Position numbers and translations under genes: made by a program | Assembly: GCF_032490495.1 (NCBI RefSeq) | Contig: NZ_JAVYJB010000001.1 | Location: forward strand, 223,231 to 287,230 | Direction of reading: 5' to 3' | Source: Pilosibacter fragilis | Lineage (GTDB): Bacteria > Bacillota > Clostridia > Lachnospirales > Lachnospiraceae | Length of the DNA: 64,000 nt | The notes under the pieces: model-generated | The model's input: only the letters and a program-made list of their open reading frames with translations | The model's database searches: none | What the model was told of the DNA's origin: nothing | Part shown: positions 17,267-25,457 of the stretch, one piece after another | Position numbering within the stretch: the stretch's first letter is position 1 | Layout: every line of letters starts with the position of its first letter

Positions 17267-18313
17267 TTACATAGTGATTCGGATGTTTAATTCACGCATA
17301 TGATCATTGAATACATCTTTGCGGATATCAAAAACTGGATGTTTCAGAAGATCGTAACGCAAGATTTCCGGACATCTTGTCCGAATCGTTGCGAGTTCCC
17401 GAAACAGCATTGCCCTGTCATACTGCGCCTTCAGGGCATTTAATGGGCTGCGTGTGATACCAAGCTCATCCTTCCAAAAGGATACCAGTTCTTTTTCCCA
17501 TTTGGTATCTCCCTGACATGCTTCGATTGCTTTATACAGCCCAGTCACCCCGCCGTACTCCATTACAAGCGGGGCGGCGGCAGAGCTCACTCCTTTGACT
17601 CCTGGGATGTTATCCGACGAATCTCCCTCAATCGCTTTCAGATCTGGGACAAGTTTTGGCGTAACGTGCATTCTTCTGCATACGTCATCCTCTGTGTAAA
17701 TCTGGTAATGCCGGGTATATGCCGGGAACATTTCATTTTCTTCCGGTCTTCCATTACGAAAGGCGTCTGCTTTCCCGGGATTCTCCGCGTTTTTCGCATC
17801 CTCAGGCATCCACACCTGGATATTCCGGCTGTCATCGACAAGCTGAAGGTAATCCTTGTCTTTACTGACAAGTACAACCTGCTTGTCTTTAGCGTATTTT
17901 TCTGCCATCGTTCCGGCCAGATCATCCGCCTCGTAGTTATCACTGAAAAAAACCGGGATACCGGAATCGGCAAGAATCTTTTCCATAGTCAGGAACTGTT
18001 CCTTTAATGGCAAATCTGTTTCCTTTCTCTGCGCCTTATAATCTGCGTAAAGTCTCCGGCGGAAGGTGCTCCTGGTCTTATCAAACATGACCGCCAGATA
18101 ATCCGGTTTCCAGCCATCCATCAACATTAAAAGCTGTCGGGTCATACCATAAACAGCATTTGTATACGTGCCATTTTTGGCATGAAGGATTTTATCAAAA
18201 TATCGCGCCCGCTCTTCTGGAACTTTGCAGAAACGGATCTCATTCGGTAACAGCGCATAATATGCGGTTGTTAACATGGAAGAGCCGTCAATAATCAATA
18301 ATTTCTTTCTCAT
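17267..18313 (-). CDS. 5'-3' exonuclease / flap endonuclease (FEN-like), 348 aa
   Basis: The acidic active-site blocks of the PolI-N/T5 FEN family are present: IIDGSS near residue 8, MFDKTRSTFRRRLYADYKA (about 76-94, the basic substrate region), EADD at 128-131 and SKDKDYLQL at about 150. The helix-three-turn-helix DNA-binding loop reads GDSSDNIPGVKGV. These enzymes remove 5' flaps and RNA primers during replication. Free-standing versions are typical of phages and plasmids that supply their own replication factors. GGGAGG precedes the ATG, which overlaps the stop of the previous gene. Confidence 0.92.
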   Translation of the reverse strand: MRKKLLIIDGSSMLTTAYYALLPNEIRFCKVPEERARYFDKILHAKNGTYTNAVYGMTRQLLMLMDGWKPDYLAVMFDKTRSTFRRRLYADYKAQRKETDLPLKEQFLTMEKILADSGIPVFFSDNYEADDLAGTMAEKYAKDKQVVLVSKDKDYLQLVDDSRNIQVWMPEDAKNAENPGKADAFRNGRPEENEMFPAYTRHYQIYTEDDVCRRMHVTPKLVPDLKAIEGDSSDNIPGVKGVSSAAAPLVMEYGGVTGLYKAIEACQGDTKWEKELVSFWKDELGITRSPLNALKAQYDRAMLFRELATIRTRCPEILRYDLLKHPVFDIRKDVFNDHMRELNIRITM

Positions 18314-18945
18314 CTGTGCACCTCCCTAACTGTCTGGTAATATTTCTTCTTGGCATTCCACTCAACCGTAACCGGATTGCCACAGGCGATACACGTTACG
18401 TCCAACATAGGTTCTTCTATATTGGTACGGTATCTGGATTTCTGGCCGCATTCGCAGTCTGCCTGAAGAGGTACCAGATTTTCCAAATCCATGACCCTGT
18501 TGCAGTTCCGGCACTGATACCGGCTTGTGACGGCCCGGCTGTTGAATGCGTGGATGCGTCCACAGGTTGTGCACTTAATTAGAAGAAACCCTTTATATCC
18601 CTGCCGGACTTCTGCTTCCGTTTTGTCTTCGGTCGTCGTGGCCTGCATTGTTGGAATATTTCGCTTTAATGTTTCGCAGTGATCTTCCTTTTGCAGATGT
18701 TCTGCTTTTACTGGCATCGGCGTATCATCTACCTTCACCGATTCTTTTGTTATGGGCGATGTTGTAAAATCCTCAAGCATACTATCCGCAGTTTCCGGTG
18801 CAGGCAGTCCTGCCGGCTTTGTGGCATATGCAAACAATGTATCTGCCACTTCCCGGAATGCATCCATAAATTTTTCCTCCGGCACTTCCACGTTCAGGGA
18901 AAGTCCTGGAGTGCTAAGTCTGATTTTAATTTTTGTATCTCTCAC
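18310..18945 (-). CDS. Zinc-ribbon protein, 211 aa
   Basis: The start is a GTG with AGGAGG upstream. The N-terminal 50 residues look like a small alpha/beta fold (IRLSTPGLSLNVEVPEE). A low-complexity linker follows, then three or four cysteine pairs: CTTCGR, CRNCNR, CECGQ and CIACGN. Together they would bind two zinc ions. The stop overlaps the nuclease start (ATGA), indicating coupled translation. A DNA- or RNA-contacting helper for the nuclease is possible but is only inference. Confidence 0.8.
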   Translation of the reverse strand: MRDTKIKIRLSTPGLSLNVEVPEEKFMDAFREVADTLFAYATKPAGLPAPETADSMLEDFTTSPITKESVKVDDTPMPVKAEHLQKEDHCETLKRNIPTMQATTTEDKTEAEVRQGYKGFLLIKCTTCGRIHAFNSRAVTSRYQCRNCNRVMDLENLVPLQADCECGQKSRYRTNIEEPMLDVTCIACGNPVTVEWNAKKKYYQTVREVHR

Positions 18946-18957
18946 AAAAATATCCTC

Positions 18958-19725
18958 CTATTCTGTTCGGTCTAACACCACAGACCGGAAGAATTTGTCC
19001 AGCGTTCTCAGATCCCGCTCCTCCTGTTCCGGGTGCCCGCTTAACCACAGCCGGATCCGTTCGTCGATACTGGAAGCCAATTCACAGGATAATGTATATT
19101 CCGCATCCGGCTGCCCATTTCTGCATAATTCCAGAAGTTTCTCACATTCTCCTGCATCCTGCGTTCCCGGTAGTACGGTCTGGCTGATCAGCGCCTTGAT
19201 TTCTACTGGTGGTACCGCGTGGTATTGCATGATATAAACTGCCTGCATAGCAACGCGCATAAGACCGAGGGAATTTTTTGCTTGTTTCTTGCCCTGCATA
19301 ATTTCCTTACGGTAAGACTGAATCAGTCTCATCTGTGCGTGCAGGAGAGGCTTCTCGCGGAAATACGGTTTCGCAACGTCCCGAATTTTCTGAGCAAATC
19401 CAAGACGGTCCATGATCACTCTGGCCTGCATCCATTCCCAGAATGTGGCGTTGGATTTGGATGCGTGTGACAGGGCACGTCTTAATTCCCATCCGCAAAT
19501 ATCAAGATCGTCCTCAATGACCGAGATGCTGTCCTGCGGTATTGATAAGCCCAGATACCGTTCCATCGGATATACATAGATCAGTCGGATATCGTAATCG
19601 CTCTCATCCGATGCACAGCCATATGCGCGGCTTCCGTATTCTACGGCCAAAAGTATCCGCATCTGGTATTCGGTTTCCAGATTGCTTAATCTGGCCAAGA
19701 TTTCTGCTTTCTTTCTGTCTTCCAT
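18958..19725 (-). CDS. Predicted nucleotidyltransferase (DNA polymerase beta superfamily, COG3541-like), 255 aa
   Basis: The fold signature VEYGSRAYGCASDESDYDIRL, the GS-x(8-10)-D-x-D motif, is present near residues 27-48 with both catalytic aspartates. The following helical region (DICGWELRRALSHASKSNATFWEW) matches the layout of free-standing nucleotidyltransferases found in phages such as T4-like and in RNA-repair operons. The substrate is unknown. AGGAGG precedes the ATG. It sits in a run with a flap nuclease, a HAD phosphatase and an alarmone synthetase. Confidence 0.86.
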   Translation of the reverse strand: MEDRKKAEILARLSNLETEYQMRILLAVEYGSRAYGCASDESDYDIRLIYVYPMERYLGLSIPQDSISVIEDDLDICGWELRRALSHASKSNATFWEWMQARVIMDRLGFAQKIRDVAKPYFREKPLLHAQMRLIQSYRKEIMQGKKQAKNSLGLMRVAMQAVYIMQYHAVPPVEIKALISQTVLPGTQDAGECEKLLELCRNGQPDAEYTLSCELASSIDERIRLWLSGHPEQEERDLRTLDKFFRSVVLDRTE

Positions 19726-20327
19726 CAGTATCCTCCTGTCTTTGCACCGTCTCTTGTGATGTTATCCAGTTCCAACGGGGTGCCGATCGCAAAATCCTCT
19801 TTTGACCAGCAGACGGATTCTTTCAGTCTTTCGTTTTTGAACATGGAAGCTATCACCCGATCCAGTTGCTTCTTTGGAATTTCTGCCTTAACAGCTTCCA
19901 CTGTACGCACGCCCTTTTCGTATAACAACTTGGAAAGTTTCCATTGCGAAACATGAAATCCGTCTGTGATTTCAAACAGTCCGGCATATCCAGCTTTAAC
20001 TGCTCGTTTCCAGGCTTTTTCCGTTTCCATCAGGGAAAGCAGATCCGTCATCAGGAATTCCAGTTCGTAATCAAGCGTATATGGGATTCCGTTCTGAGCG
20101 ACCTTTTCTTCATGCTTTTCCGGATGTGCCGCGATGATCGCCTGACGGAGCCGTGTTTCACTGTATCCTGGTTCCATGTCAAGATTATCCTCGACACAAC
20201 CATCGGCGTCCTGGCTCCAAAATGCGATCTTTTTGTTTCCGAGGTACAGGTTACCCTGCGCCGCAGTTCCTTCCCTTCCTTCAAAATATTTCAGTTTTTT
20301 TACTGTCAGTCCATTGATACTTGCCAT
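19725..20327 (-). CDS. Hypothetical protein, 200 aa
   Basis: I start at the ATG at 20325-20327, which has AAAGGAG upstream; an in-frame longer form overlaps the upstream gene's stop. The N-terminal part has beta strands (INGLTVKKLKYFEGREG, GNLYLGNKKIAFWSQD). The rest is helical and basic. The last residue region touches the start of the nucleotidyltransferase gene. No known motif is visible. Confidence 0.8.
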   Translation of the reverse strand: MASINGLTVKKLKYFEGREGTAAQGNLYLGNKKIAFWSQDADGCVEDNLDMEPGYSETRLRQAIIAAHPEKHEEKVAQNGIPYTLDYELEFLMTDLLSLMETEKAWKRAVKAGYAGLFEITDGFHVSQWKLSKLLYEKGVRTVEAVKAEIPKKQLDRVIASMFKNERLKESVCWSKEDFAIGTPLELDNITRDGAKTGGY

Positions 20328-20362
20328 TTTTTCTCCTTTTCTTTTGTCCATTTTTTTGTTCC

Positions 20363-20860
20363 CTACCAGTCCTGTTCCGCACTGCACGCATGATCCGGGA
20401 TCATTTCCACGTTTTTGCCGCAGTCATCGCAGACCCAGTTACCGTTCTCATCTTCTACCAGGTATGCGCAATCCAGGCAGCGTTCTTTCCGCTGTTTTGC
20501 AACACTCTCGGTCAGGATGATGTCCGGATTTAAGATGACGATGGAATCGCAATCCCATGACCGGAGCGCATTTCCGACAGGGCTGCTGCCGGCCTGCCTG
20601 AACTCGTCTCCGTACCATGCCAGTTCCACGGCATCAATCCCGAGCCGGACGCATTTTTCGAAGTCCGGCAGGTACATTCCGTATACTGCCGGGTTCGGGT
20701 TTTCGCGCATCGGGAGAGCAGTAAGGTCTTTCATCGAGCGGATCGTGTATACGTTCGCATCCGGCAGGAGCGTAAAATCAAAATGCTTCCGGAGCGATGC
20801 GGTCTGGTAGTGTTCACATCTACAGAACGGTTCCCATTTAGTTCTCCTCCTTGTCTGCAA
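20363..20860 (-). CDS. Zinc-ribbon hypothetical protein; reading frame disturbed at its start
   Basis: Two C-terminal cysteine pairs (CLDCAY and CDDCGK) form a zinc ribbon. The strong site AAGGAGGAG is placed for an ATG at 20835-20837, directly after the stop of the previous gene. That ATG runs into a stop after five codons (MGTVL) because of a GGG at 20833-20835. With GG there, it would read MEPFCRCEHYQTAS and continue into the main frame. The only in-frame start in the sequence as given is a TTG at 20858-20860, upstream of the ribosome site. I infer a one-base insertion or read error. Confidence 0.7.
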   Translation of the reverse strand: MQTRRRTKWEPFCRCEHYQTASLRKHFDFTLLPDANVYTIRSMKDLTALPMRENPNPAVYGMYLPDFEKCVRLGIDAVELAWYGDEFRQAGSSPVGNALRSWDCDSIVILNPDIILTESVAKQRKERCLDCAYLVEDENGNWVCDDCGKNVEMIPDHACSAEQDW

Positions 20861-21608
20861 ATTCCTGCGTAGCCGCTAAGAAGCTCTGTACGAACGGACC
20901 AACCAGGAATTTTTCTGTGGCATCATCGTATTTCCCGTTGCCATAGTCATGCCAGTAGTCTTTGTGTCTCTTCAGTAACTCCGTTCCGGTTTTGCGCGAC
21001 AGCAGGTCACCAGCAGAAACGTACAGACTGACATCGCAGTTATGCTCTGCCCTTTCCGGGTTTTTGATGAAAATGAGATCCTGCTTTTTGTCATAAATTT
21101 CGTAGACACTGACCGTGAAATTCCTTAAATACGGTAATTTCTGCAGCAGCAGCTCCTCGATGACTTTTCCGGCAAATCTGGACTGATACGGGCTTGTCAT
21201 CAGGACGATGGTTCCGTTATCCATCACGGTACGTGACCAGCCGTTCCGGCTTGTCTCCGTAAATTCCGTGCGTGTATGCTTCACGAAACGGATGCCTAAG
21301 GACGCTTCATCCCGGTGTCCACGAACTGCAATTTCTTTTGCCATATCGGATTTATCCGCATGGTGTTTGCACGCAGTCAGGATCTCTTTGTCCGAGAAGT
21401 AGTTATGCAGATAGTTGTAGCTCGCAAAGAACTCCCGCATGAATGCGGTATTGTAGGTTTTATCCTGCATACGTTCCTTAACGATTGCCTGATGCTCCCG
21501 TTCCCTCGCTTCTTCCTGCAGTCCGACTGCATCTTTAACCAGGCGCTCCATCAATTCCTGCTCGGGAATGTCTGTCCATTTTTTGATATACTCTAAATCG
21601 ATTCTCAT
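20838..21608 (-). CDS. Hypothetical protein, 256 aa
   Basis: The ATG at 21606-21608 follows AAGGAG. The first 90 residues are helical and charged. The middle (GHRDEASLGIRFVKHTRTEFTETSRNGWSRTV) and the strand-rich section after it suggest a globular domain. It ends TAA directly against the ATG of the next gene, implying coupled translation. No known motif, signal or membrane segment is seen. Confidence 0.82.
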   Translation of the reverse strand: MRIDLEYIKKWTDIPEQELMERLVKDAVGLQEEAREREHQAIVKERMQDKTYNTAFMREFFASYNYLHNYFSDKEILTACKHHADKSDMAKEIAVRGHRDEASLGIRFVKHTRTEFTETSRNGWSRTVMDNGTIVLMTSPYQSRFAGKVIEELLLQKLPYLRNFTVSVYEIYDKKQDLIFIKNPERAEHNCDVSLYVSAGDLLSRKTGTELLKRHKDYWHDYGNGKYDDATEKFLVGPFVQSFLAATQEFADKEEN

Positions 21609-21667
21609 ATTTTTCTCCTTGTTCGTATTTTTTTTCTGCAATAGTGTTTGCTGATATTTTGGAAATC

Positions 21668-22165
21668 TTAGGCATCACGTTGCGTGAGCATTACTGCAAG
21701 TTCGCCGCTCCACATGATACCACCATGTTTCCATGTTCCGTGAGTTCCGTTAATGCCGTTGTAGCACTTAAGCCCCATACCACCAGCAGCCTTCCAGGCA
21801 TGCAGGTTTTTGGAATAGTCATCGAACAAGATCCATGTCTCTGGCAGTTTCTCCAAATGAAAAACATCTATGACATAATCTGCTTTGCAGACTCCACAAG
21901 GCAGGAGCAAACGGTGCTCTTTCGGAATTTCCGGAAGATACTGATCCAGCCATGCCTGCTTGTCACCATAAGCGTAGCCTTCCACCAGACAGTGGCTTAA
22001 GATATAAACATTTTCAGGATGCTCCTTCGCGTATTCGCGGAAAGGATTCACGAATTCTGTCGGTTTTAAGTTCCGGAAATATCCTTCGCTCAATAATTCC
22101 GCCTCACATCCTACTTTCCATTCTGCCAGGGTGCCATCCATGTCCAAAAACCATCTTTCGTTCAT
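21668..22165 (-). CDS. HAD-superfamily phosphatase (5'(3')-deoxyribonucleotidase-like), 165 aa
   Basis: The N-terminal FLDMDGTLAEW is the HAD motif I (DxDGT) with the nucleophile Asp. VYILSHC corresponds to motif II. The C-terminal WILFDDYSKNLHAW carries the motif IV acidic pair. The compact size and the position of the inserted cap fit the cytosolic 5'(3')-nucleotidase class common in phages. It would dephosphorylate deoxynucleotides, but the substrate is inferred. AAGGAG precedes the ATG at 22163-22165. Confidence 0.82.
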   Translation of the reverse strand: MNERWFLDMDGTLAEWKVGCEAELLSEGYFRNLKPTEFVNPFREYAKEHPENVYILSHCLVEGYAYGDKQAWLDQYLPEIPKEHRLLLPCGVCKADYVIDVFHLEKLPETWILFDDYSKNLHAWKAAGGMGLKCYNGINGTHGTWKHGGIMWSGELAVMLTQRDA

Positions 22166-22185
22166 ATTTTTTTCTCCTTGTATAT

Positions 22186-22980
22186 TTATTTGTCGCATTC
22201 TTTTAACAGCTCTTCCACAGTTTTTAAATGCTCCGGATCCATATGCTTTCCTGCACGATTTAACATCAGGAAGCATCTCAGGAGCGTTTCTTTATCAGGA
22301 CGCACCAGGTCTGCGATCGGTACAACCCGTTCCAGAAAAACATGCCTGTCTTTGGCGCTGAGATCATTAAAATACAATCCCTGATATGGATATCGGTTTT
22401 CGTAATATCCGCGGATTGCATCCAGGCGCTGTTTGCCATCCAAAATTTCATAGAGACATCCAGATGCCTGCACTTCAGTATGATCCCGTTTCACAAATAC
22501 GATCTCTCCAATCTTGATATTGGAAAAGATGCTGTCAATCAGCAATTCTTTATCTGCCTGTTCCCAGACATATCCGCGCTGATAGAACGGATCCATGTCA
22601 ACGCCAAAATGATAATAACGATGCAGAACACCTTCAAGGGTATACGGATTGAACGATAACTGGAGATCCTGGTTCCGTTCCAGAGTGGTACAGTTGACGG
22701 GGATTGGGCGAATGTCTGTCCATTGGGCTGCATGATATACCGTTTCCATTTCCTCTGTGTTGTGTTTTCGCACGCTGCATCGGATTACATACAGTTTTCC
22801 GCCATGTAATACCTCTTCCACAACACTTTCTTCCATGCTGCCGTACCGCACATGTTCTCCAACACCAAATTGGTAGGTTGGTGTATCCAGATGTGGAAGT
22901 GTGTTGCTCAGCCAGTCCATGTCATTTTGGATCTGTTTTGCACGCTGTTCTTTCTGGATTAATACTTTTGCTCTTGCCAT
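22186..22980 (-). CDS. DUF262 (GmrSD N-terminal, ParB-like) protein, 264 aa
   Basis: The signature YEILDGKQRLDAIRGYYENR (DGQQR-like) and the preceding MDPFYQRGYVWEQADKELLIDSIF match the DUF262 nucleotide-binding domain. That domain is shared by ParB-like proteins, the restriction subunit GmrS/D and many standalone proteins. The HNH nuclease domain (DUF1524) that usually follows is absent; the protein ends soon after IADLVRPDKETLLRCFLML. The N-terminal 110 residues form a beta-rich addition. A role in nucleotide sensing, defence or partition cannot be separated here. Confidence 0.85.
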   Translation of the reverse strand: MARAKVLIQKEQRAKQIQNDMDWLSNTLPHLDTPTYQFGVGEHVRYGSMEESVVEEVLHGGKLYVIRCSVRKHNTEEMETVYHAAQWTDIRPIPVNCTTLERNQDLQLSFNPYTLEGVLHRYYHFGVDMDPFYQRGYVWEQADKELLIDSIFSNIKIGEIVFVKRDHTEVQASGCLYEILDGKQRLDAIRGYYENRYPYQGLYFNDLSAKDRHVFLERVVPIADLVRPDKETLLRCFLMLNRAGKHMDPEHLKTVEELLKECDK

Positions 22981-22993
22981 ACTATTCTTCTCC

Positions 22994-23635
22994 TTATGCA
23001 TATTTTGTCTCAGAAGCAATGCGCTTCCGAAATTCCACGAGTTTCCGATCCTGTTTTGCCAGTTCATCTGCCCAGTGCTTTAAATCTTTGTCGATTTCCG
23101 CAACTGCGCATGGATTCTTATAAATCAGCTGGTGTTCCAGAGCTGACCAACTATCCATTGCCATGGTACGGATCTGAACTTCGCACTTTTCACGCCGTAC
23201 TTTACCGTGATGAAATACATCAACGCCGAAAATCAGGTGAAGGCCACGGTAGCCGGAGCGCTTTGGGTTGCGGATGTAATCCTTTTCATACAACAGCGTC
23301 ATGCCGGCGCTCTGTTTTAACAATCCGGCTGTCTGGTAAATGTCGTCCAGGTACATGACCACGATTCTGACACCAAACAGATCTGCCAGTTCCTGACGGG
23401 CAGCTGCGATTGTCGGGTTTAAGCCTTTTTTTACTAGCTTTTTATAAATGCTGTCCGGGCTTTTCATCCTTGCGGATATGGAATGGATCACAGTACGCTT
23501 ATGGCACAGTTCCAAGTCCCTCCCCGCTGCCTCTGCGCGCTCCTGGACAACGCCGGCTACATTTTTAAACAGGGTCTCGTAGTTTTCGTTCTCCATCTCC
23601 TTGCGGATCCGGTTTACTTCTTTGTTTACTTTCAT
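22994..23635 (-). CDS. Small alarmone synthetase (RelA/SpoT-type), 213 aa
   Basis: The product has the (p)ppGpp synthetase layout: ISARMKSPDSIYKKL (about 53-67), DLFGVRIVV, NPKRSGYRGLHL at 123-134, and CEVQIRTMAMDSWSALEH (151-168). There is no hydrolase domain, ACT or TGS, as in small alarmone synthetases. These make pppGpp/ppGpp from GTP and ATP and slow growth. The start at 23633-23635 has GAGGAG and a strong CCATAATT element 40 bases upstream. In the sequence as given, a Fic frame upstream reads through into it; I regard that as accidental. Confidence 0.9.
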   Translation of the reverse strand: MKVNKEVNRIRKEMENENYETLFKNVAGVVQERAEAAGRDLELCHKRTVIHSISARMKSPDSIYKKLVKKGLNPTIAAARQELADLFGVRIVVMYLDDIYQTAGLLKQSAGMTLLYEKDYIRNPKRSGYRGLHLIFGVDVFHHGKVRREKCEVQIRTMAMDSWSALEHQLIYKNPCAVAEIDKDLKHWADELAKQDRKLVEFRKRIASETKYA

Positions 23636-23660
23636 GTCTTTTCTCCTCTGTTTTCTATAT

Positions 23661-23688
23661 TGTTTCGGAGAAATTATGGAAGTGGATG
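23661..23688 (-). promoter_or_regulatory. CCATAATT element before the alarmone synthetase
   Basis: The core is at 23672-23679, followed by TCTCCGAAAC, a near-perfect consensus match. It lies 37 bases from the start codon and after two terminators. It would drive the run to 17.27 kb. Confidence 0.72.
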
Positions 23689-23725
23689 GTGGAGAACTGG
23701 TTCGCGGTATAGCATAGCTAATGAG

Positions 23726-23766
23726 CAAAAGAAAACTGCCTGCTATTACTGCAGACGGTTTTCTTG
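23726..23766 (-). terminator. Second terminator after fic
   Basis: The minus-strand stem AAAACCGTCTGC / GCAGGCAGTTTT, with two wobble or mismatch positions, is followed by CTTTT. It lies 37 bases after the first terminator. Confidence 0.6.
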
Positions 23767-23802
23767 AAAGAATGATTTGTGGTTTAAGAGCGGTATAGTA
23801 AA

Positions 23803-23836
23803 GAAAAAGACCACTGCGTATAACCGCAATGGCCTT
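23803..23836 (-). terminator. Terminator after fic
   Basis: The minus-strand stem AAGGCCATTGCG / CGCAGTGGTCTT is followed by TTTC. It starts 14 bases after the stop codons that fic reaches in the neighbouring frame, supporting that as its true end. Confidence 0.75.
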
Positions 23837-23849
23837 TAGAAGAAGACTT

Positions 23850-24427
23850 CTATTATTTTTTGTAATACATTTGCTGAAGAGTTTTTCCATATCTGAGTAG
23901 TCGCACAGAAAGGATTTTTGACTCGCAAGTACCATTTCACTTTCTGATATCCTATCGAAATGGATCACGTACCCATTTTTCAGAGCCAGGGATCTGATAA
24001 ATTCCCTCTGGCTGCGTCCGTTACCTTCCCTAAATGGATGCAATGCATTTATTTCTGAAAAATAGTATGCCAATTTTCGAATAAACACATCCTCTTCCAA
24101 TCCTGCTAAATACTTTTCCTTTTTAAGCTTTGAAAAGATTTCTTCAGCCTGTTCTGGTATAAACCTTACATTACAAAACATATTACCTTTTGCAATGTCT
24201 ACGGTTCTTACTTTTCCGGCCCAGTCATAGATATCCTGAAAAATATACGCATGGATTTCTTTCAGGTGTCGGAAATCAAACTGTCCACGTATCGGATTAT
24301 CCATTAATTCTAATAATCTGAGCATCGTCAGTCTTCGTTCAAACGCGTATAGTTTGTCCTGTTCCCTTATATTCAGTTTGTTGATTAACACGTCTGAATT
24401 CGGATAACAGTATCTTGTATCCGACAT
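23850..24427 (-). CDS. fic: Fic-domain protein (toxin of a RelB-Fic pair); stop codon shifted out of frame
   Basis: The Fic active-site loop HPFREGNGRSQREF starts at residue 130 with the catalytic His. The upstream FRHLKEIHAYIFQDIYDWAG is the usual Fic helix. Fic enzymes transfer AMP or other phosphate groups to proteins. The start overlaps the antitoxin gene by one base gap (TAGTATG). After ...KCITKN the frame does not stop: it passes through two terminators and joins the alarmone synthetase, giving a 477-residue frame. One extra A in the A-run at 23856-23861 would give ITKK followed by TAA TAG at 23850-23855. The fusion tail is not protein-like, so I infer an indel. Confidence 0.85.
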
Positions 24428-24428
24428 A

Positions 24429-24752
24429 CTACACCTCGCTTAATATTTTTGTTCTTGCTTCATCATAGCTCATGTCGCCGCGCTCAATGCTTCTCAACAT
24501 ACCAAGATCATCATCATTCAGCTGAAGTCCCTCCATTCTCATTGTCGCCACCACTTCTTTAATTTTCTCTTCATCTGTATAAGATGGTTTGGTCAGTTTA
24601 ACAGAGAACGGGATACCTTCCTGAATGATCAACTGATTCAGCGCCATATTGATATACGTAGACATATTAAGGCCAAGCTTATCCAGAATATTGATTGCTT
24701 CATTTTTTACACCCTCAGGTGTTCTTGCCTGAACGATCCCCATTGTTTCCAT
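24429..24752 (-). CDS. RelB/DinJ-type antitoxin with VbhA-like C-terminus, 107 aa
   Basis: Residues 1-55 (QARTPEGVKNEAINILDKLGLNMSTYINM) match the RelB/DinJ ribbon-helix-helix DNA-binding domain. The C-terminal LRSIERGDMSYDEARTKIL resembles the closing helices of VbhA-type Fic antitoxins, although the (S/T)xxxE(G/N) inhibitory motif is not clearly present. It would neutralise Fic and repress its own promoter, which carries a perfect palindrome at 24785-24806. The ATG at 24750-24752 is chosen for its AAAGGAG spacing. Confidence 0.85.
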   Translation of the reverse strand: METMGIVQARTPEGVKNEAINILDKLGLNMSTYINMALNQLIIQEGIPFSVKLTKPSYTDEEKIKEVVATMRMEGLQLNDDDLGMLRSIERGDMSYDEARTKILSEV

Positions 24753-24775
24753 AATCACAGCTCCTTTCTTATATG

Positions 24776-24813
24776 TCTATTATATGACACTGTATATACA
24801 GTGTCAATAACAT
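24776..24813 (-). promoter_or_regulatory. Sigma-A promoter with palindromic operator for relB-fic
   Basis: On the minus strand TTGACA, a 17-base spacer and TATAAT form a full consensus promoter. A perfect 22-base palindrome (half site TGACACTGTAT, 24785-24806) overlaps the -35 box and fills the spacer. This is the expected place for ribbon-helix-helix autoregulation. It is unlike the CCATAATT elements of its neighbours. Confidence 0.88.
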
Positions 24814-24823
24814 CTTGGCATGA

Positions 24824-25441
24824 TTATTTTGTTCTCAAATACTGCGCGTATTCCTCTAAGGTCTTCGCCGTTCTTTCCAGACTGTCGATTTCAGAGATTA
24901 CATCGCCTTCCACATCCGTACATACGGTAAAGACTTTCCCGATTGTCTGATCCGGTACATAAGCCGGAATCCTCTTTTTCGGTTTCCAGAAGGCGACCAT
25001 ACAGCCGCCTTTTTCCGGATAAGGATATACATATCCATCGCCGACAAACGTATCACGATACTTCTGCGCATCCGCAATACGAATAGGAAAGCATGTACCA
25101 ATACCGGCATTTAACCCTTCTGTTAATTCTCGGTTCTTTCGATACAACTCTATCGCAACCGGATTTCCAAAGCCGGCGATCCAATTGTACGTCAGATCAC
25201 GTTCCGTGTCATTCAGAAAATTATGTCTGAGAAGCAATTCCGGATTCATGTATGTTCCATAACTGAACTCCCACGCAAACGGATCATTAAGCACTGGATT
25301 TACGATTTTAATTGGAAAATCTTGATCGCCATTTTCCCTAAGTTCCAACCAGCATGTCCTGCAACTTCCCTTGCAGGCCTGCAAAGCCAATAAAGCTTCC
25401 TGGTAATTTGTTGTTGCTGTTGTCCAATTTGTTCTGATCAT
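24824..25441 (-). CDS. Hypothetical protein with Cys-rich N-terminal segment, 205 aa
   Basis: The ATG at 25439-25441 follows GAGGAGG; an in-frame extension to 25564 overlaps the methylase and lacks a site. Near residue 27, CKGSCRTCWLELRENGDQDF gives a three-cysteine cluster. The remainder is alpha/beta with aromatic stretches. It is the last gene of the methylase-NUDIX run and ends just before the relB-fic promoter. Function is not recognised. Confidence 0.8.
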   Translation of the reverse strand: MIRTNWTTATTNYQEALLALQACKGSCRTCWLELRENGDQDFPIKIVNPVLNDPFAWEFSYGTYMNPELLLRHNFLNDTERDLTYNWIAGFGNPVAIELYRKNRELTEGLNAGIGTCFPIRIADAQKYRDTFVGDGYVYPYPEKGGCMVAFWKPKKRIPAYVPDQTIGKVFTVCTDVEGDVISEIDSLERTAKTLEEYAQYLRTK

Positions 25442-25457
25442 AAGCGCTTCCTCCTCA

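Noticed and set aside
22994..24427. A genuine evolved Fic-synthetase fusion enzyme
   Set aside because: The linking 60 codons include two terminators, a promoter and a ribosome site and do not look like protein.
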